From the NCBI GenBank assembly GCA_009869945.1, contig WIXG01000043.1, forward strand, positions 62,001 through 126,000: a DNA stretch of 64,000 nucleotides, read 5' to 3'. The notes under the pieces were generated by a model. That model made no database searches, was not told the DNA's origin, and saw only the letters and a program-made list of their open reading frames with translations. This document shows, one piece after another, positions 1 to 12,432 of the stretch (position 1 is the first letter of the stretch; every line of letters starts with the position of its first letter). The DNA comes from Mesaphorura yosii. Lineage: Eukaryota; Arthropoda; Collembola; Poduromorpha; Tullbergiidae. Position numbers and translations under genes: made by a program.

Positions 1-1144
1 TCAACTCAATCAACTATCTAAACTTCGGCACGCCACACAAAGCAAACTTGTAATCATAATCTCGTTTCAAACAAGCATTCAGTGCTGTCTCAGTTGTCTG
101 TGAGGTGGAGTGCATATTTTTAGCATTTCCCGGAGGTGTTGATAGTCGATATACTTGACACCGGCATTGATATCGTCTCGCATTCGGTCGTTGGTGATCC
201 TGAAAGTGGAAGAACTTGAACAGGCGAACTTTGGAATTCATTTCGAGGATGCAGCAGTGCAGCAGGTGTCTGAGTGAGTCTGATTGAGTAAAATGTGAAA
301 CTTGCGACTTGCATACTTGACTTGACGTGCCTCACTTCAACGACCCGGCAACTTACCTCATCAGTCACGACGCCAACGTTCTTCCTGCCACTTTTCGCAA
401 TTTTCCTAGCCTCATTTCTGGATGCTGTCAAAATGAAGCAAACTTTTACTGGTCGCGGCCGTGGAGGCATGGCGCATACTTTCACCCTTCTCCACTTCGT
501 ACCAAATTCTTTTCCGTTTGTAAAGTAATAGAAAATTAAATATTTATTATGCACACAAGGAACTGACTCTGGCTGGAGCAGAGAATGAAACTAGGACACA
601 GGATTTGAGTCAAGTCAAGTCAGGCAATACGGCAGCAGTAGCAGCAGAAACGGAAAGAACAATCAACAATCTCTAGTTACTGTGAATTTTAAATCTGCGT
701 CGGCAATTCGTTTGATGAGTTTGAGGCTGGTGATAAATTTTTTATGTGCAGAAAGCCATTCAGGATGAGTTCGAAGATAAAATTACCTTTGTTAAATTAT
801 AATCGTTCTCGGCCGATTTCTTTCGAAATCTGAGCCCGAAATCAGATTCTCCAGAAGAGTAGTGACTAATTATAATGATTATTCATTAGTTCCAGGGCTG
901 GAAGCTCCGCCTACGTGCTTAATCTCCAATAACATTACAAAATTCTAAGGACGTGACAGTTTGGGAATTCAACCTGCTTGATACGAGTGCTGCTGGGATT
1001 CGGCTAATGCTAATCACGTTCTCAAGACTCACGGACGTGTATTCAGTGCACTCGACTCACAATTTATGATAATGCGATGGAAATGAGTTTAGATTATCGT
1101 TGAAAGCGTAGACCCACTTAAGTGAAAGTACCGCCAGTATCATC
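1..1144. other. Non-coding region upstream of the K2P channel
   Basis: I see no supportable coding exon here. Short open frames exist on both strands (one of 144 codons on the minus strand, 120-554) but they lack recognisable domains or consistent splice sites. The stretch probably holds the 5' UTR and promoter of the potassium-channel gene that starts at 1145. I could not place a transcription start. A small CAG-type run (around 630-650) is the only simple-sequence feature noticed. Confidence 0.4.
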
Positions 1145-4100
1145 ATGACAAATTCAGTCCCTGCAACAAATCCGGAAGCCTATCGCAATCGTCAAGCAGG
1201 CCTCTGCCAGTTCCTGCATTTCGCCGAAGAAAACATACGATTTGTGCTGCTCGCGGTGTTTCTGTACATTTACTTGTGCATCGGTGCGACTATTTTCCAG
1301 GCCGTCGAGGAACCTACTGAAATTAGGAGACGGATTGAGTATGACCTGATTTACAATGAATTTGTGGCTAATTTGAGTCTATTGAATGAGAACGCTGCGC
1401 TCGTGTTCCATCCAGACCACGCAAATCTGGTCCGTGAACGGGAGTCGATCTTCCTCTCCGAGCAAGATCTGCTTCAGCTGCTGTACGCGTACGGAAACGC
1501 CTCGAGATCCGGTATTCACGGGGCTAAGCGATGGGATTGGGTCGGAAGCTTCCATTTTGCGTGGACCATTGTTTCTACTATCGGTGAGCATTAACTTTTT
1601 ATTCCTTTAATTAGTGCTAATGCATTGAATAGTTCTTGATGCGTTGGAATACAAATTACGACGACGATTATCATTGAAATGACTGTAGGTTTGAAAGATA
1701 ATCGGTTTGATGATATCCAATTGACTTCATGGCGTTCAGTTCGCAAGAGTCAAAACCGTTTCAGTGCCGAATTCACAGTTAAATTTCAGTTTTATTGTCT
1801 TATTGTCTTACAAGCTTGCTGCATACGTCGTCTAGAAGTCGTTTACTTTTTGTATTTAAACAGCACATATAAAACTATATGTTGTACAGACAGACAGGCA
1901 GACAGACGTCAAGAACATTATATGAAGGGGGCAGGATTAGGTTGCTAAGATCCCATAAGCTTGAATTGAAATAACATTGAATCATTCTCGGTTGGCTAAA
2001 AGTTGATAATCTGCTTGCTGCCGTTCCGTTAAAGTAAGTTTCTCACACTTACGCGCAATCAAAAAGTTGACATGCTTTGGAAAGACGCAGAGTGGAGTTT
2101 CAGAAGGATAATGTAATGGGTCCTTCCTATGCTCTTTTGTTGTGCTTGCACTAGAAACTAGCTGCCTTGTCGCTGTCTCAGCTCTAAGAAACGAGTTGAC
2201 ACAATCTTATTTGACGTGTTAATACCGTGGAATTTAATTAGGATTATCCTCCGGCCTCAAATTAAAAGATCTTGCTGCACGTGCATACTTGATGAGCAAG
2301 CATATAAGAAAGCGGCCTTGCTTCGCAGGCAGAGTTCAATTTCCTGTGTTCAACTTGAACGCGAGCGTCTTCTTCAAAAGAATATTGCTTCTTGCGCAAA
2401 GATCAAGTGCAGTCAATGAACTAGTAATTCTATGCCAGAGTGCTGGCGACGTGCACATCAGTCTTTTAATTTCTACTCGGGACACATGAAGTCTGTTAAC
2501 CTTCACATTTGAAAGCCGAGCCCCTCTTTTAAGCATCGGCTATATTTAGTGAAAGTAATCCTTCATTTCTTTACCTTTACGAAAGTTTTCAGACTAAGAC
2601 AGTACTAGCCATGACAATGATTGAACAGCCTCGTGTGTTGTGCATGTACTCTAGCCAAGAATTGTTGGCAAAAGTAAAAAAGTTGCGGAACTTAATAAGC
2701 AAACCACCAACAAGGTAAATAAAAGTCTCAAGTTCCAATTTAAGGCTCGCTTTCGAATGCACCATCAGCACAAGTACAGCAAAAACTAGTTCGAACTTTG
2801 GGGCGTCGTCAGCATGATGTGTAAGTAAAGTACAACAACGAACGAGTTGTAGCTGTATTCAACAGTTTGCCGCTTGTCAGCCACTCTGCTCTGGCATGAG
2901 AAAAGACGCGGCGTTGCGCTGTGCAAAATGTGAACTGAAAGTTATGAATATTGATTATTACGCTGAGCTGTTTGCCAGTTTGCCATTTCCTCGCTGGCTG
3001 ACATTGAAATGAATAATAAAATAGCGTGACACCAGCCATAAGCCATATTCCACGGACGACACATGACAGTGAATGCGAAACGAATGTAGAATGGCTCACG
3101 TCGTCGTCGTCGCTACTCGAAGTTTGTGTTGACATGACACGTCTGTATTAAGTTCCAGTCAGTACAAATGATATGTTGACAATTAGTAGCAAATATGACA
3201 CACTTTTATGCTTAACAAAGCCGCGCTGATCATGAGCGGAGAAGAATGAAACGCATTAAGCCCCAAAGTGTGACCGTGACGTGACGCATTTGCTGTGCGT
3301 GGCTGCGGCGTGTCGTGGCATTGGCATTTCGGCATCCAAAAACGAGAGACTCAGCCCGGAATTCCATTTCAACGACAATCACAACTTGAAAATGGATTCT
3401 TTTGTATGATTCGATTATACTTGGTGCTTTGGTGCTTGGTTACTGCCAGAGAGCACAGCGAAACCAGCCACTTACATGCTCACTTGATATTTCCAGTCCA
3501 CTCTCAAAGTTAAGTGCGGAATTCTTTTGCCAATGCCAATTTGTTCGTGCTCGAGACATGCAAAGGACCGAATGCCTTCGTCACGCAAGGCCATAGCCAA
3601 ATGTAACCACATCAGGCCAGAGCAGAGCAGACAAAACTGTAGGAAGTGCTTCATTTTGTTTAATATTTATGATGAGAGAAAGTCAACCACTCCCTTTGTA
3701 AGCTCGAATTAGAAAGATGGTGGCCTTTCCCTTCTTTGCTCGCATGCTTTCTTTGCTGTTGCTTTTTTCGATTCAGTTCTGAATTTTCCAGAGAATTCTG
3801 ATTCGGTTGATATTTTCTTTGTGCATGTCCAATGTGTGCATGGACAAAGAGGCGTATTGTGCCATTGAATTGAACATTGAACTTTAAACCAGTCCTGATT
3901 CTCTTGAATTGCACAGAAGGCATTATTTATACGGCAAATGCAAGGGCTGATAATCTTTTGATTCTTCAATTGGATAACCGCTCATATAGTAGTAAGATGA
4001 ATTGAAAATTGAAATTATTTATAGCATGCAAAGCTGTGTTCGCTTCGGTTCGGGGTTTTGAAGCTGGATAATCTTCTTATTCACATTCATGCAAATGCGC

Positions 4101-7100
4101 TTCTGAATCTATATTTTAAGGAGATCATGTCGGCTTATTACGTCAGAATTTCAGAACGCGATTCGAGTAAAAATTCCATAATTTTAAAACATTCATCAAT
4201 CTATCTTTGGCTTTGCCACGGCGTGACAAGCTGACCATGGTAGATTCGTTTCGTTCATGGCACAGCACAGTAGCGGGCAGACCGCCCTGAGTAAATAATA
4301 GATTCGAGACTCTGGAGTTCAGAAACAAAATGCATGGAACAGTGGAAATGGAAAATGAACGTTGACCACATTAGGCAGAGGCAGTTAGTGTATCCGGTAT
4401 ATCTAATAAAATATAGATAATGCGGTCCACTTCCAGCTTACATGCTTGCCCCTTTTAAAGCTTGGGATGACGTAAGAGATAAAAATGAGAATCTTCGTGA
4501 TCTTCAACTCTCAGACGCAATTCGTCAAGTTCCACGTACTACCAGGAGAAAGGCAGACATACTGACTTTTTGTTTTTACTTTCTCCTCTGCTCGCTCTCT
4601 TTTTGATGTACTCACGGCCACGGCCCTCCTTAGCTCAGAGCACGCTCACGTTGGCGGTAGCGTGTTGGCATAAAGTCTGTCTTCCACTTGATTCAATTTA
4701 ATTTGACCAAAGCCGTACTTGTGTCTTGTACGTATCCAGCAAAGAAAGGGAAGCGTGGTGTGGCGTGGCCATGGACGCGGACGTGGTACGGCGCACGAGG
4801 TAATCTCAAGTACTAATAGTGGCATGGCTGATAATGACAAACGTACATTATGATCATGAGGCTGACCGCCAGCCAGCCCCGTGCTTGTGGTGGGGGCTTC
4901 TGCTCAAACGTGTAGCCTGATTTGGAAAGCGTAACCGTAGCCTTGGAGGTTTGCCCGTTCATTACCTACCAGACAGCTTCTGGAAATGTGTTCAACTTCA
5001 GCAGCACTGGACAGAAGCAGGACAGGAGAGCAAGTGATAATCTATTTTTAGTTTCCACTTTGAGTGCAATTCTCGGAACCGTGCATGAGGCATGAGACAT
5101 GATGTACGTCGTATGTGGAATCAAGTATACCGTAGATTGGAAATTGACTCTGCTTTCTTGTCGTCGTCCACGGACGCGGTCAGGCATCTCGTTCCAGTTG
5201 GGGACCAACCTTTAAAATTAGGAGGAAGTTTTCATCTGGAAAATTACCGCTCGCTGATTTCATTACATTTAAAAAGTCGCGGGTGCCGAGCACAGGAGCG
5301 TTCGTGTTGCGCTCGAAACTTGATTTCAATCAGTAGAATGAAAGCCACACTCACCGGACGTATTCTATGCCCATGCTCATGGTCAATGTTTCAGATCCGG
5401 ACAGCTGACCGCGCGGGTTTAAATATTTAATGCCGTAATTCGTACAATTGGAGTGCTATTAGCTGCGCTCTACACCGCATGGCAGGGTTCAGGCCACACA
5501 CTGCACGCTGTTATATTTACGAGTGTACGTACCGAACAGTAAATTAATAATAGCCTTCGTGTTCTTAGATCATAATCGCGATAAGGCGATGCTTCGCAAT
5601 TTAGTGGTTCCACGGGGTCGTATTGGGTATTTGTACAAAATAATCGTTAATCAATGCATGTACATTTGTACCGCTGGCCGGGAGAGAAAACACGGCTTTG
5701 ACTTTACGCTTCGGGTCGTAATTAGTCCAGCGGAACTGCTACAATAATAGCACGCCTAAAATTCCATGCATGGTTGTAAGCTTACGAAATCATTCCTTTT
5801 CATAAATTATGAAGTATTTGCAACACTTGGCTGGCGTGACAGAGGCAGTCCATGTCAGGGATTTATTTTGCTTTCTCTAGCCTTGGTCTTTGTAGTGTCT
5901 GGTCAGTGTCCAAGCCCGAGTATAATTCCTTTGCTTGATGGCACTTACTTTGACCTCTGGAGAATGCATATGGAAAGTGAAATATGATTCAGGATCAAAA
6001 GTGATTGCGTAAGACCTGATTACTCTGAGAAAAGAAAAACATAAGTAGCTTAGCTGGTGGCTAGCTCTTGCCGCATTTATAATCTAGTCGCGTTACGCGT
6101 CGCGTTGTGTGCCGTCCACTTTGCCACTGCGATTGGCTCTCCGCTGTTTTATTACTGCTGCGACTCCCTCGTCAGGGTCGTCGGAGACTGCGACCGTAAA
6201 CGCGGCGAGGCGAGAAAGTGTAAAATTTATTTGAGTTGGCACATGTCAAATAATGCGAGCTCTCAGCGGAGACGAGCCTATGAACCTTGCTCATGCTTCA
6301 AGGGGCAAAGCACAAGAAAAAATAATCATGAACTTGTCATTATTTGCTAACGCGATGAGTGTGCACAGATTGTCGCATTACTTTAAGTACAGCAGCCTGA
6401 TGTTGATTTTTAGTGAGACTTTAGATGCAAGAATGAATTTTATGTCAGAATCTGTTATTTAAACCTAAATGGTGCAATAAACTTGAGCGTAATGCGATGT
6501 TTGCCCTGAAAATGTAAACACCAAATAGTGCTGCCCATCTGCCCGGGTTAGGATTGGCGTGGCGTGAATAATCCGGGAAGGACGAGTGTAGGGATTTGGT
6601 ACGTTAAATCAGTCAAGTGGTTAATTCCCTGGAATCCTTTGTGCCACATGCAAAAGGCATAGGACAATATGCGACATGCGACGAGGTGGGAGCCGAAACG
6701 AGCTCCTTTCACAATGGAAACTGTGCTATTCACGCTGACTTTAATTAACTGCACTGCAGATTCTGAACAGCACTTCTGTACCAGAATTGTCACAACGAAC
6801 TCCATCGCTTTGAATGAATGGAAAAGTTTTTGAATCATAAAATGACGACGTGTGAAAATCCAATCAAATTAACTCAATTAAACTGGTTTCATAGCTAGTT
6901 GACTGATCGAATTGTGCTTTTCATTAGTCGATGAGCACGACCAGCGCGACACTTGGCGCGAATTTGACCTCCATCATTATGAGCAGCATGTCTAGAAAAT
7001 TAATGAATGTTCAATATTTTTGAGCCAGATCTTACACATTTGGACACGGTTCAGAGAGTGGTTTCGTGCATTTTAATAAGCAGCTCTGGCCAGCCTTCAA

Positions 7101-10100
7101 TAATTCATCTTTCACATTAGCATCCGTGTGCTATCTGGATCGTATCTATTCTTGGTACGATAAACGTGATACTATCAAGTCAACAACAGCTGGTGCACTC
7201 ATGACCTTTAGCATAATTAATGATCTCGCTCTTACCCTCGCGTTGTCTCAGTCTCATCAATAACAAAATCTAATATGATTCACTCAGTCTTGAGTAGCAA
7301 GTAACATAATGGACGAGAAGAGCGATTCAGAGATTGTTGACTTGTGACACTTATGACATAAAACAATGTATTGCAGCATCCTTACTTAAGTGGCTCTCAT
7401 GGTCCATGTACCAATAAGATTATAAGACAACAGTACTACGCACAGGTCCGTGAGATTTGTCAACATGATCTTATAATTAATTGTATGTATGGGTTATTAA
7501 TTGTAGTGCACGCAGCTATTTTGAGCCGCCATTACATTAGCCCTGGCGTAGTCAAACGCAGAGAGTGCCACAAGTTAGAATCTAGTTTCCAAACTCAAAC
7601 AACAAAGGGAAATCCAATATCACGTTCAATGGCGATGTCAATATTTGAATAGAGAAATTACGTTCTCGCTGCATGCTCACCGGCTTTTTCTGGCCGTGAG
7701 ACTGGAAACTGTCTGAAGAGTCAGTCCTGCAACGTGCTTGACTTGTCTCGACTCATGGGAAGCAGTTCCAGGAACTCAGAAATTCAGAATCCTGGCCGCA
7801 TGCTGAGAGTCGTGTAACATTTTACAGTCTACTTTTACTGATGACTCAAGAAATTGCCGTATACTTAACCCACGAGGCAATAAGTTTAATTAATGCTGGA
7901 CGGTCGAGCTCGTGGGGGTCGATCGCGAACACAGAACCAACATGGAACATGGAAAAATTTAAATCTGCACCAAATTGCTTCGTGAAAGCTTTGTTTGCTG
8001 TTTGCTCAAGCTAATAAGTTGTCAATTTTCTCTTTTTATTGAAGTGTGGTTACGTATATGCGCTGACACCGACACGTGTGAGGGCCATGTCGTGCGTAAA
8101 ATGTACATAAGGAAATCGATTGGGAAACTAACGGCTCATAGGCGCTCAAAACCTGACCACCTAGCTAAATACTTGCGTGTAGCGCACGCAAATTTTGGTT
8201 GACATGCGGATGCGAGTTACCAGCTACCTGGCCGCAGAGTTAAGCACAGAGAATACATGTAGCGTACTGAAGACAGCGTAACCTCAAACCTGAGCATAGG
8301 TTTGACCACGTTTGATGAGACAAATATATTGATATGGTTAAGTCATACTGAAGAAATAAAAATGTTTTTTTTTTCCAAACTTCAGTTTTATTCACTGGCG
8401 AAAATTTTTCGCCAGCAATGGAGATTTCTAATGAGAAAATTTAACCACCTTCACCAATTAACTACGGTGGCTTGGTAAAAGTTGAAGAAATGAAAAAAAT
8501 CCTTCAAATTTTCCAGTATGAGTCAATCGTATCGTGGGAAATAATTAATCTCTTCCTGTGATCTGATCTTCAGCCACTTCCTTTTGATCTATTGAACGGA
8601 ATTTCGGAATACACATGTGAACTTGGGCTCTGTTCCTGTGAGCAGTACGACGCATATCCTTAATAGAAATTGCAAATTCTTGTGACAAACAGTATAAGGC
8701 CCGATTACTTGGCACTTTATGGCCAAAGTTTCTCCGTCCTATTTCACTTATTGCATAAAACTTGAAACTGAACATTTCGAAGTGTGCTATGAGAAGATTA
8801 GGGTTAAAATTGCACAAATAAAACAATCAACCAGTCAAACTCCGTTTCGTTTTTCTTTTTACATGGAAATGAACAGTAGGACGTGACTAGTTCAGGCGGC
8901 TGTGCGGTATGGATGAATTACGATTCGTATTGGAAGATTGGAACTGCACAATTTGCAAATCTAGCAAGTTTAACGATCGGACGCAGGTGCTTGTGCTTAT
9001 ATGTCTTCTTTCATTTTGAAATGTGGCAATACGGCATATAATTCCTGTAATATTCAACGTCTTAATTTATTCATGCCGGAGTTCCGAAGTTTTCCTCAGT
9101 AATAACCCAGCAGGCAATTGTAAATATCCAGTTCCAGTTCCACAAGGCCGCTGGACGAACTTATTTACACCACACACCAGCCCATCATTAAGGTGCAAGC
9201 TGAACAGGCATAAATGTCACTTTGCTCAATCAATATTAAATTAAAGTTTAGAAACGTGACCAAATAATATGCTCGCCTTTGTCCAGCTCGAGTCTCCAGC
9301 AAAATGCCATTCTGTCGATCAATATTATCTCAATTAGAATTACGGAACTGAACCAATGATACAAATTGGTTGGGAGTACACCCACAAGTGATCCATTCAG
9401 ATAATTGCATAATTGCCCTTTTGTTTTGTTCACAGGTTACGGAGCCACAACACCCTCAACGACGGCGGGCCAACTCCTGATAATTCCGTACGGGTTCCTC
9501 GGATGCGCTGGTGGACTCCTCTTCTTCAACCTATTCTTGGAGCGGATCATCACTTTCCTCGCCTGCTGCATGCGTTACTACCGTCTCCAGCGTCAGAAAC
9601 GTCGATCAGTCTACGTCCTCGCCACGGAAGGCGTTCCTGCGCGTGACACGACTGCATTTAACCTCGCAGCCCCTGCCTCCGGAGTTGGCGGTCGACGCTC
9701 GTCGCACTCGTCCATCGGAAACGGGTCGACTGCCGAAGAAGAGGTCGCCGACTGGAAGCCAAGTGTGTACTGGGTGATGGTCTGTCTGCTCTTCATGTCC
9801 TTCACCATCATTTTTGCGTCCGCGGGCATGTTTCACTCCATGGAAGGCTGGACATACGTCGAGTCGATATATTTTTGCTTTGTAAGTTACGCCACCATCG
9901 GCTTTGGTGATTTTGTGAGTATGCAGAAAGTGAGCTACGAGAAGTTTGAACTCGTATACCGCATAGCAGCGTTCTTGACGATGGTACTTGGATGTTGTTG
10001 CCTGTACTCGCTACTCAATGTTACCTCAATCGTAATTAAGCAGAATTTAAATTGGCTCATCAAGAAACTGGACGACTGGAAGTACTGCATGTGTTGCCCA

Positions 10101-12432
10101 AACTGGCTGAACAAGACTCTAATGCGAAAGATCTCCAGAAAGCGACGGCGGAGGCACCACAGTGAAAGTTCCCGACGGTCTAGTTCAATACCCGCGATTT
10201 CCGTGGTAAAACTGCGTACAATCACACATCAGACCTCGTTTGGAAGTGGGGCTGGCATCGTCGGCCAGAACACCGAAGTACCACATGCAAATCAGCATCA
10301 GCACGTCGTAGACATTGAAATTGACGCAGACGAACGTGGGAGACGCTACTCGAGCGAAAACATGATTTCTCTCCGAGGCGAACTCTCCAACAAAGTTTCA
10401 CTCGCCGTAATGCAAAAAAGACTGTATGAAACAGCTCAAATGAGTCGGTCAGCATCTGTCGCACAACACGAAAATGATTTCTCAGCGAGGTCGGTCGGTA
10501 AGTTATTACGGTTATAGAAAGCTACGGTTATGGTTTCAATGTAGTTTTAATTAATTGAACACAACGAGTAGGAATGAATGATCAAATTAACTAAGTGGCC
10601 TAATAACTAAATATTGACATACTAAATTATCCGTCGTGTGAATTTAAACCGCCTCGTCCTAACTGTTTATAATTGAACGCCATCACGTCACGTTTGAATC
10701 GGTGTTCGACACTTCTTCGGTTCTGGTCGTTATTTAGCTTGTGTAGGATGGTTAGCCTTGAATTTTCAAGGCTTCAAATCGTGCTCGTAGCCAAAATGTG
10801 CATGTGAATCACGTCGAAATTGTTCTGGGTCTCTACCGGTTGCGGTGAAGTTTTCAATTTCTAGTTTCGAGTACTTCTGTTTGTGCCCCTTGCCCTTACG
10901 TATGTCAGTGCGGTCGAAATGGGTATGTAGGTGGTTGTGCACGTTATCAGTTGCTCCGACGTGGATCGCGTAGGTTCCCGACTTTTGACACTGAACACAA
11001 TGTAACGCGTAGATGACATTTTGAGTAGCACATGAATAGCGACTCTTCTGAATAATCGACTTATCACCCCATAATCAACTGTTGGGGCCCGTGGTCATCA
11101 CCTTACGAAGCTTGCAGTTGCCATTGGGGTACCACACAGATCCAGGGCCGGTGTGCCCGTACTTCGCGTTTTCATTTATTAAACGGACAATGCCTGAAAA
11201 ACAGGAGAAGATCGTTATTTGTTCGAAAAAAAATCCAAATCAAAAGACTTGATTCTGTCTCTGTCATTCTGGTCCTAATTTGCCCTCAACCATGCTTACC
11301 TTCTCCTCTCACGCCTGCAGGGCAGCTGGCTCTCCACCTGGCAGATCTGAGTATGATTTTAAGGTTTCGTTTAACTTAACCACATAAAGGCGTGTTACGC
11401 CCTTGTCAACTGTTCTGTTGACAGAGATTTTCTTTAAGTCACAAGCGAATAGACGTCTTAGAAGGAGTGAGTCCGTGTCGTGACGTTCTTTATCCCCACG
11501 GATCGAAACGTCTTCTCGTTCGAGATCATCCCTTTCATAAATTCGATCAAAGTTTCTCGTTGGTTTCTGTCGAACTTGAATTTTGACATGACGGATTCTT
11601 TCGTGAATGAATCCGGGACATACCTGCACCATGCTGTAAAATAGAATCACTTCATGTAATACATATTGCACGTAGAACTGACCCAATATAATCAAAAAAG
11701 TTGTATTTATGTCTTACGTTTTGTTTCATCCTCGAAAATTGGATGTCCGGTTTCCGGATTCCACTGCCATGCTTCAGCAAGCCTTGCGTCATTTGATTCA
11801 CGAGTTGGTTTCTGATCTTTCTCAGAGGTCTGATAAAGTGCAGCTTTAACATTGATTCTTTCTGGTGTCTTTATCAGTTGAATGGCTCGCAAGAGATCTG
11901 CAGACTTCGATTGGCGAGTAATCACGATTCTCTCAGTGCTTTCTTCTTTTCTTTTCTTTTGAGTTGGTGGCGCGCAGTCTTCTAGTTCAGGTGAAAGTGG
12001 TAGTTTCTTTTCGGTTACTCCATCAGAAGTCGATGCTGACACTTGTTTTTGGCCCAATTTACTAATTGAGCTGGGGTTGCAAGCTTTCCAGACGCCAGGC
12101 ACTTCAGTACTTTCTCACAGACCGACAAATAAATTCTTGCACTGATACGACTGATGTGTGCTGATAAGTAAAGTTGTTAACTGGCGAATTAGATTACGTA
12201 CACCGAACAAACGACCATGTTTTGGCAAGAAAAATCAACAAACAACCTATTTTCATCAATTTAATTACAAACAAATCGTTGATCAACCAATCAGCATATA
12301 GCAACTAACAAATTGTTGAATACTGCTCTCTTATTGCTCCTCTTTTATTTTTTAGGTCCATTAGCCATTGTTACGGAGAAATTGGGTGAGAATAATCATC
12401 ATCATGGACACGGACACGGCGGACATGGATGA
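1145..12432 (+). CDS. THIK-type (KCNK12/13-like) two-pore-domain potassium channel
   Basis: Coding exons are 1145-1583, 9436-10497 and 12356-12432, joined in frame (phase 1 at both introns, all GT-AG), giving 525 aa. The protein has the four-helix, two-pore layout of K2P leak channels of the plasma membrane. TM1 is near residues 30-52. An extracellular cap loop with NLS and NAS sequons follows. Pore 1 carries the filter TIGYG at 145-149, created exactly by the first splice junction. TM2 reads FFNLFLERI. TM3 is about 258-280, pore 2 is TIGFG at 300-304, and TM4 is about 326-346. The FFNLFLER motif, WKPSVYWVM, the sequence after TM4 and the SSENMISL block are typical of THIK channels (KCNK12/KCNK13). 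The last exon adds PLAIVTEKL, matching the THIK C-terminus, and then a His/Gly-rich tail. By family this is a background potassium conductance. Start choice: first ATG after an upstream stop, followed by the expected N-terminal helix. Confidence 0.93.
1584..9435 (+). other. Intron 1 of the K2P channel (7.85 kb)
   Basis: The donor is GTGAGC after 1583 and the acceptor is CACAG before 9436; the joined frame rebuilds the GYG potassium filter. Apart from the inverted-repeat element at 8306-8537 I see no exon or RNA gene inside. A short run of CAGA-type repeats lies near 1895-1910. Open frames in this stretch are short and look random. Confidence 0.85.
8306..8537 (+). mobile_element. MITE-like inverted-repeat element, copy 1
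   Basis: This copy of about 232 bp is closely similar, in opposite orientation, to the element at 35213-35448. Both ends carry imperfect terminal inverted repeats with the shared core TCATACTG, and the middle holds the 21-bp near-palindrome CTGGCG...CGCCAG at 8395-8415. There is no coding capacity, so if mobile it depends on an enzyme from elsewhere. One end seems to have lost a few bases relative to copy 2, and no target-site duplication is evident. Confidence 0.7.
10766..11193 (-). pseudogene. GIY-YIG-like fragment, probably a retroelement remnant
   Basis: Read on the minus strand, one frame runs from about 11193 to a stop at 10766-10768 with a single internal TGA (around 11055). Its centre reads CATQNVIYALHCVQC, resembling the NVIYLI.C..C start of the GIY-YIG endonuclease domain at the C-terminus of Penelope-like and related retroelements. 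The usual YVG.T segment is replaced by HVGAT, and an RRDSHAHF stretch near the end loosely matches the element terminus. The similarity is remote. It lies antisense inside K2P intron 2. Alternatively, it could be a spliced 3' exon of the neighbouring minus-strand ORF. Confidence 0.4.
11458..12102 (-). CDS. Unrecognised nested antisense ORF in K2P intron 2
   Basis: The ATG at 12102 opens 128 codons, starting MPGVWKACNPSSISKLGQ and rich in Lys, Glu and Ser, with a basic PPTQKKRKEES stretch that could be a nuclear signal. A consensus donor (GTAAGA) follows 11718 and an acceptor (TTTTACAG) precedes 11633. The spliced frame then ends at 11458, giving 186 aa. A second frame of the downstream exon stays open to 11309, so the exon structure is uncertain. 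I do not recognise the family. Both exons lie entirely inside intron 2 of the potassium-channel gene, on the opposite strand, so this would be a nested antisense gene. It could also be an old transposon fragment. Confidence 0.4.

Noticed and set aside
120..554. 144-codon minus-strand ORF
   Set aside because: No domain, no splice sites and an unremarkable composition; it overlaps several other open frames in the same region.
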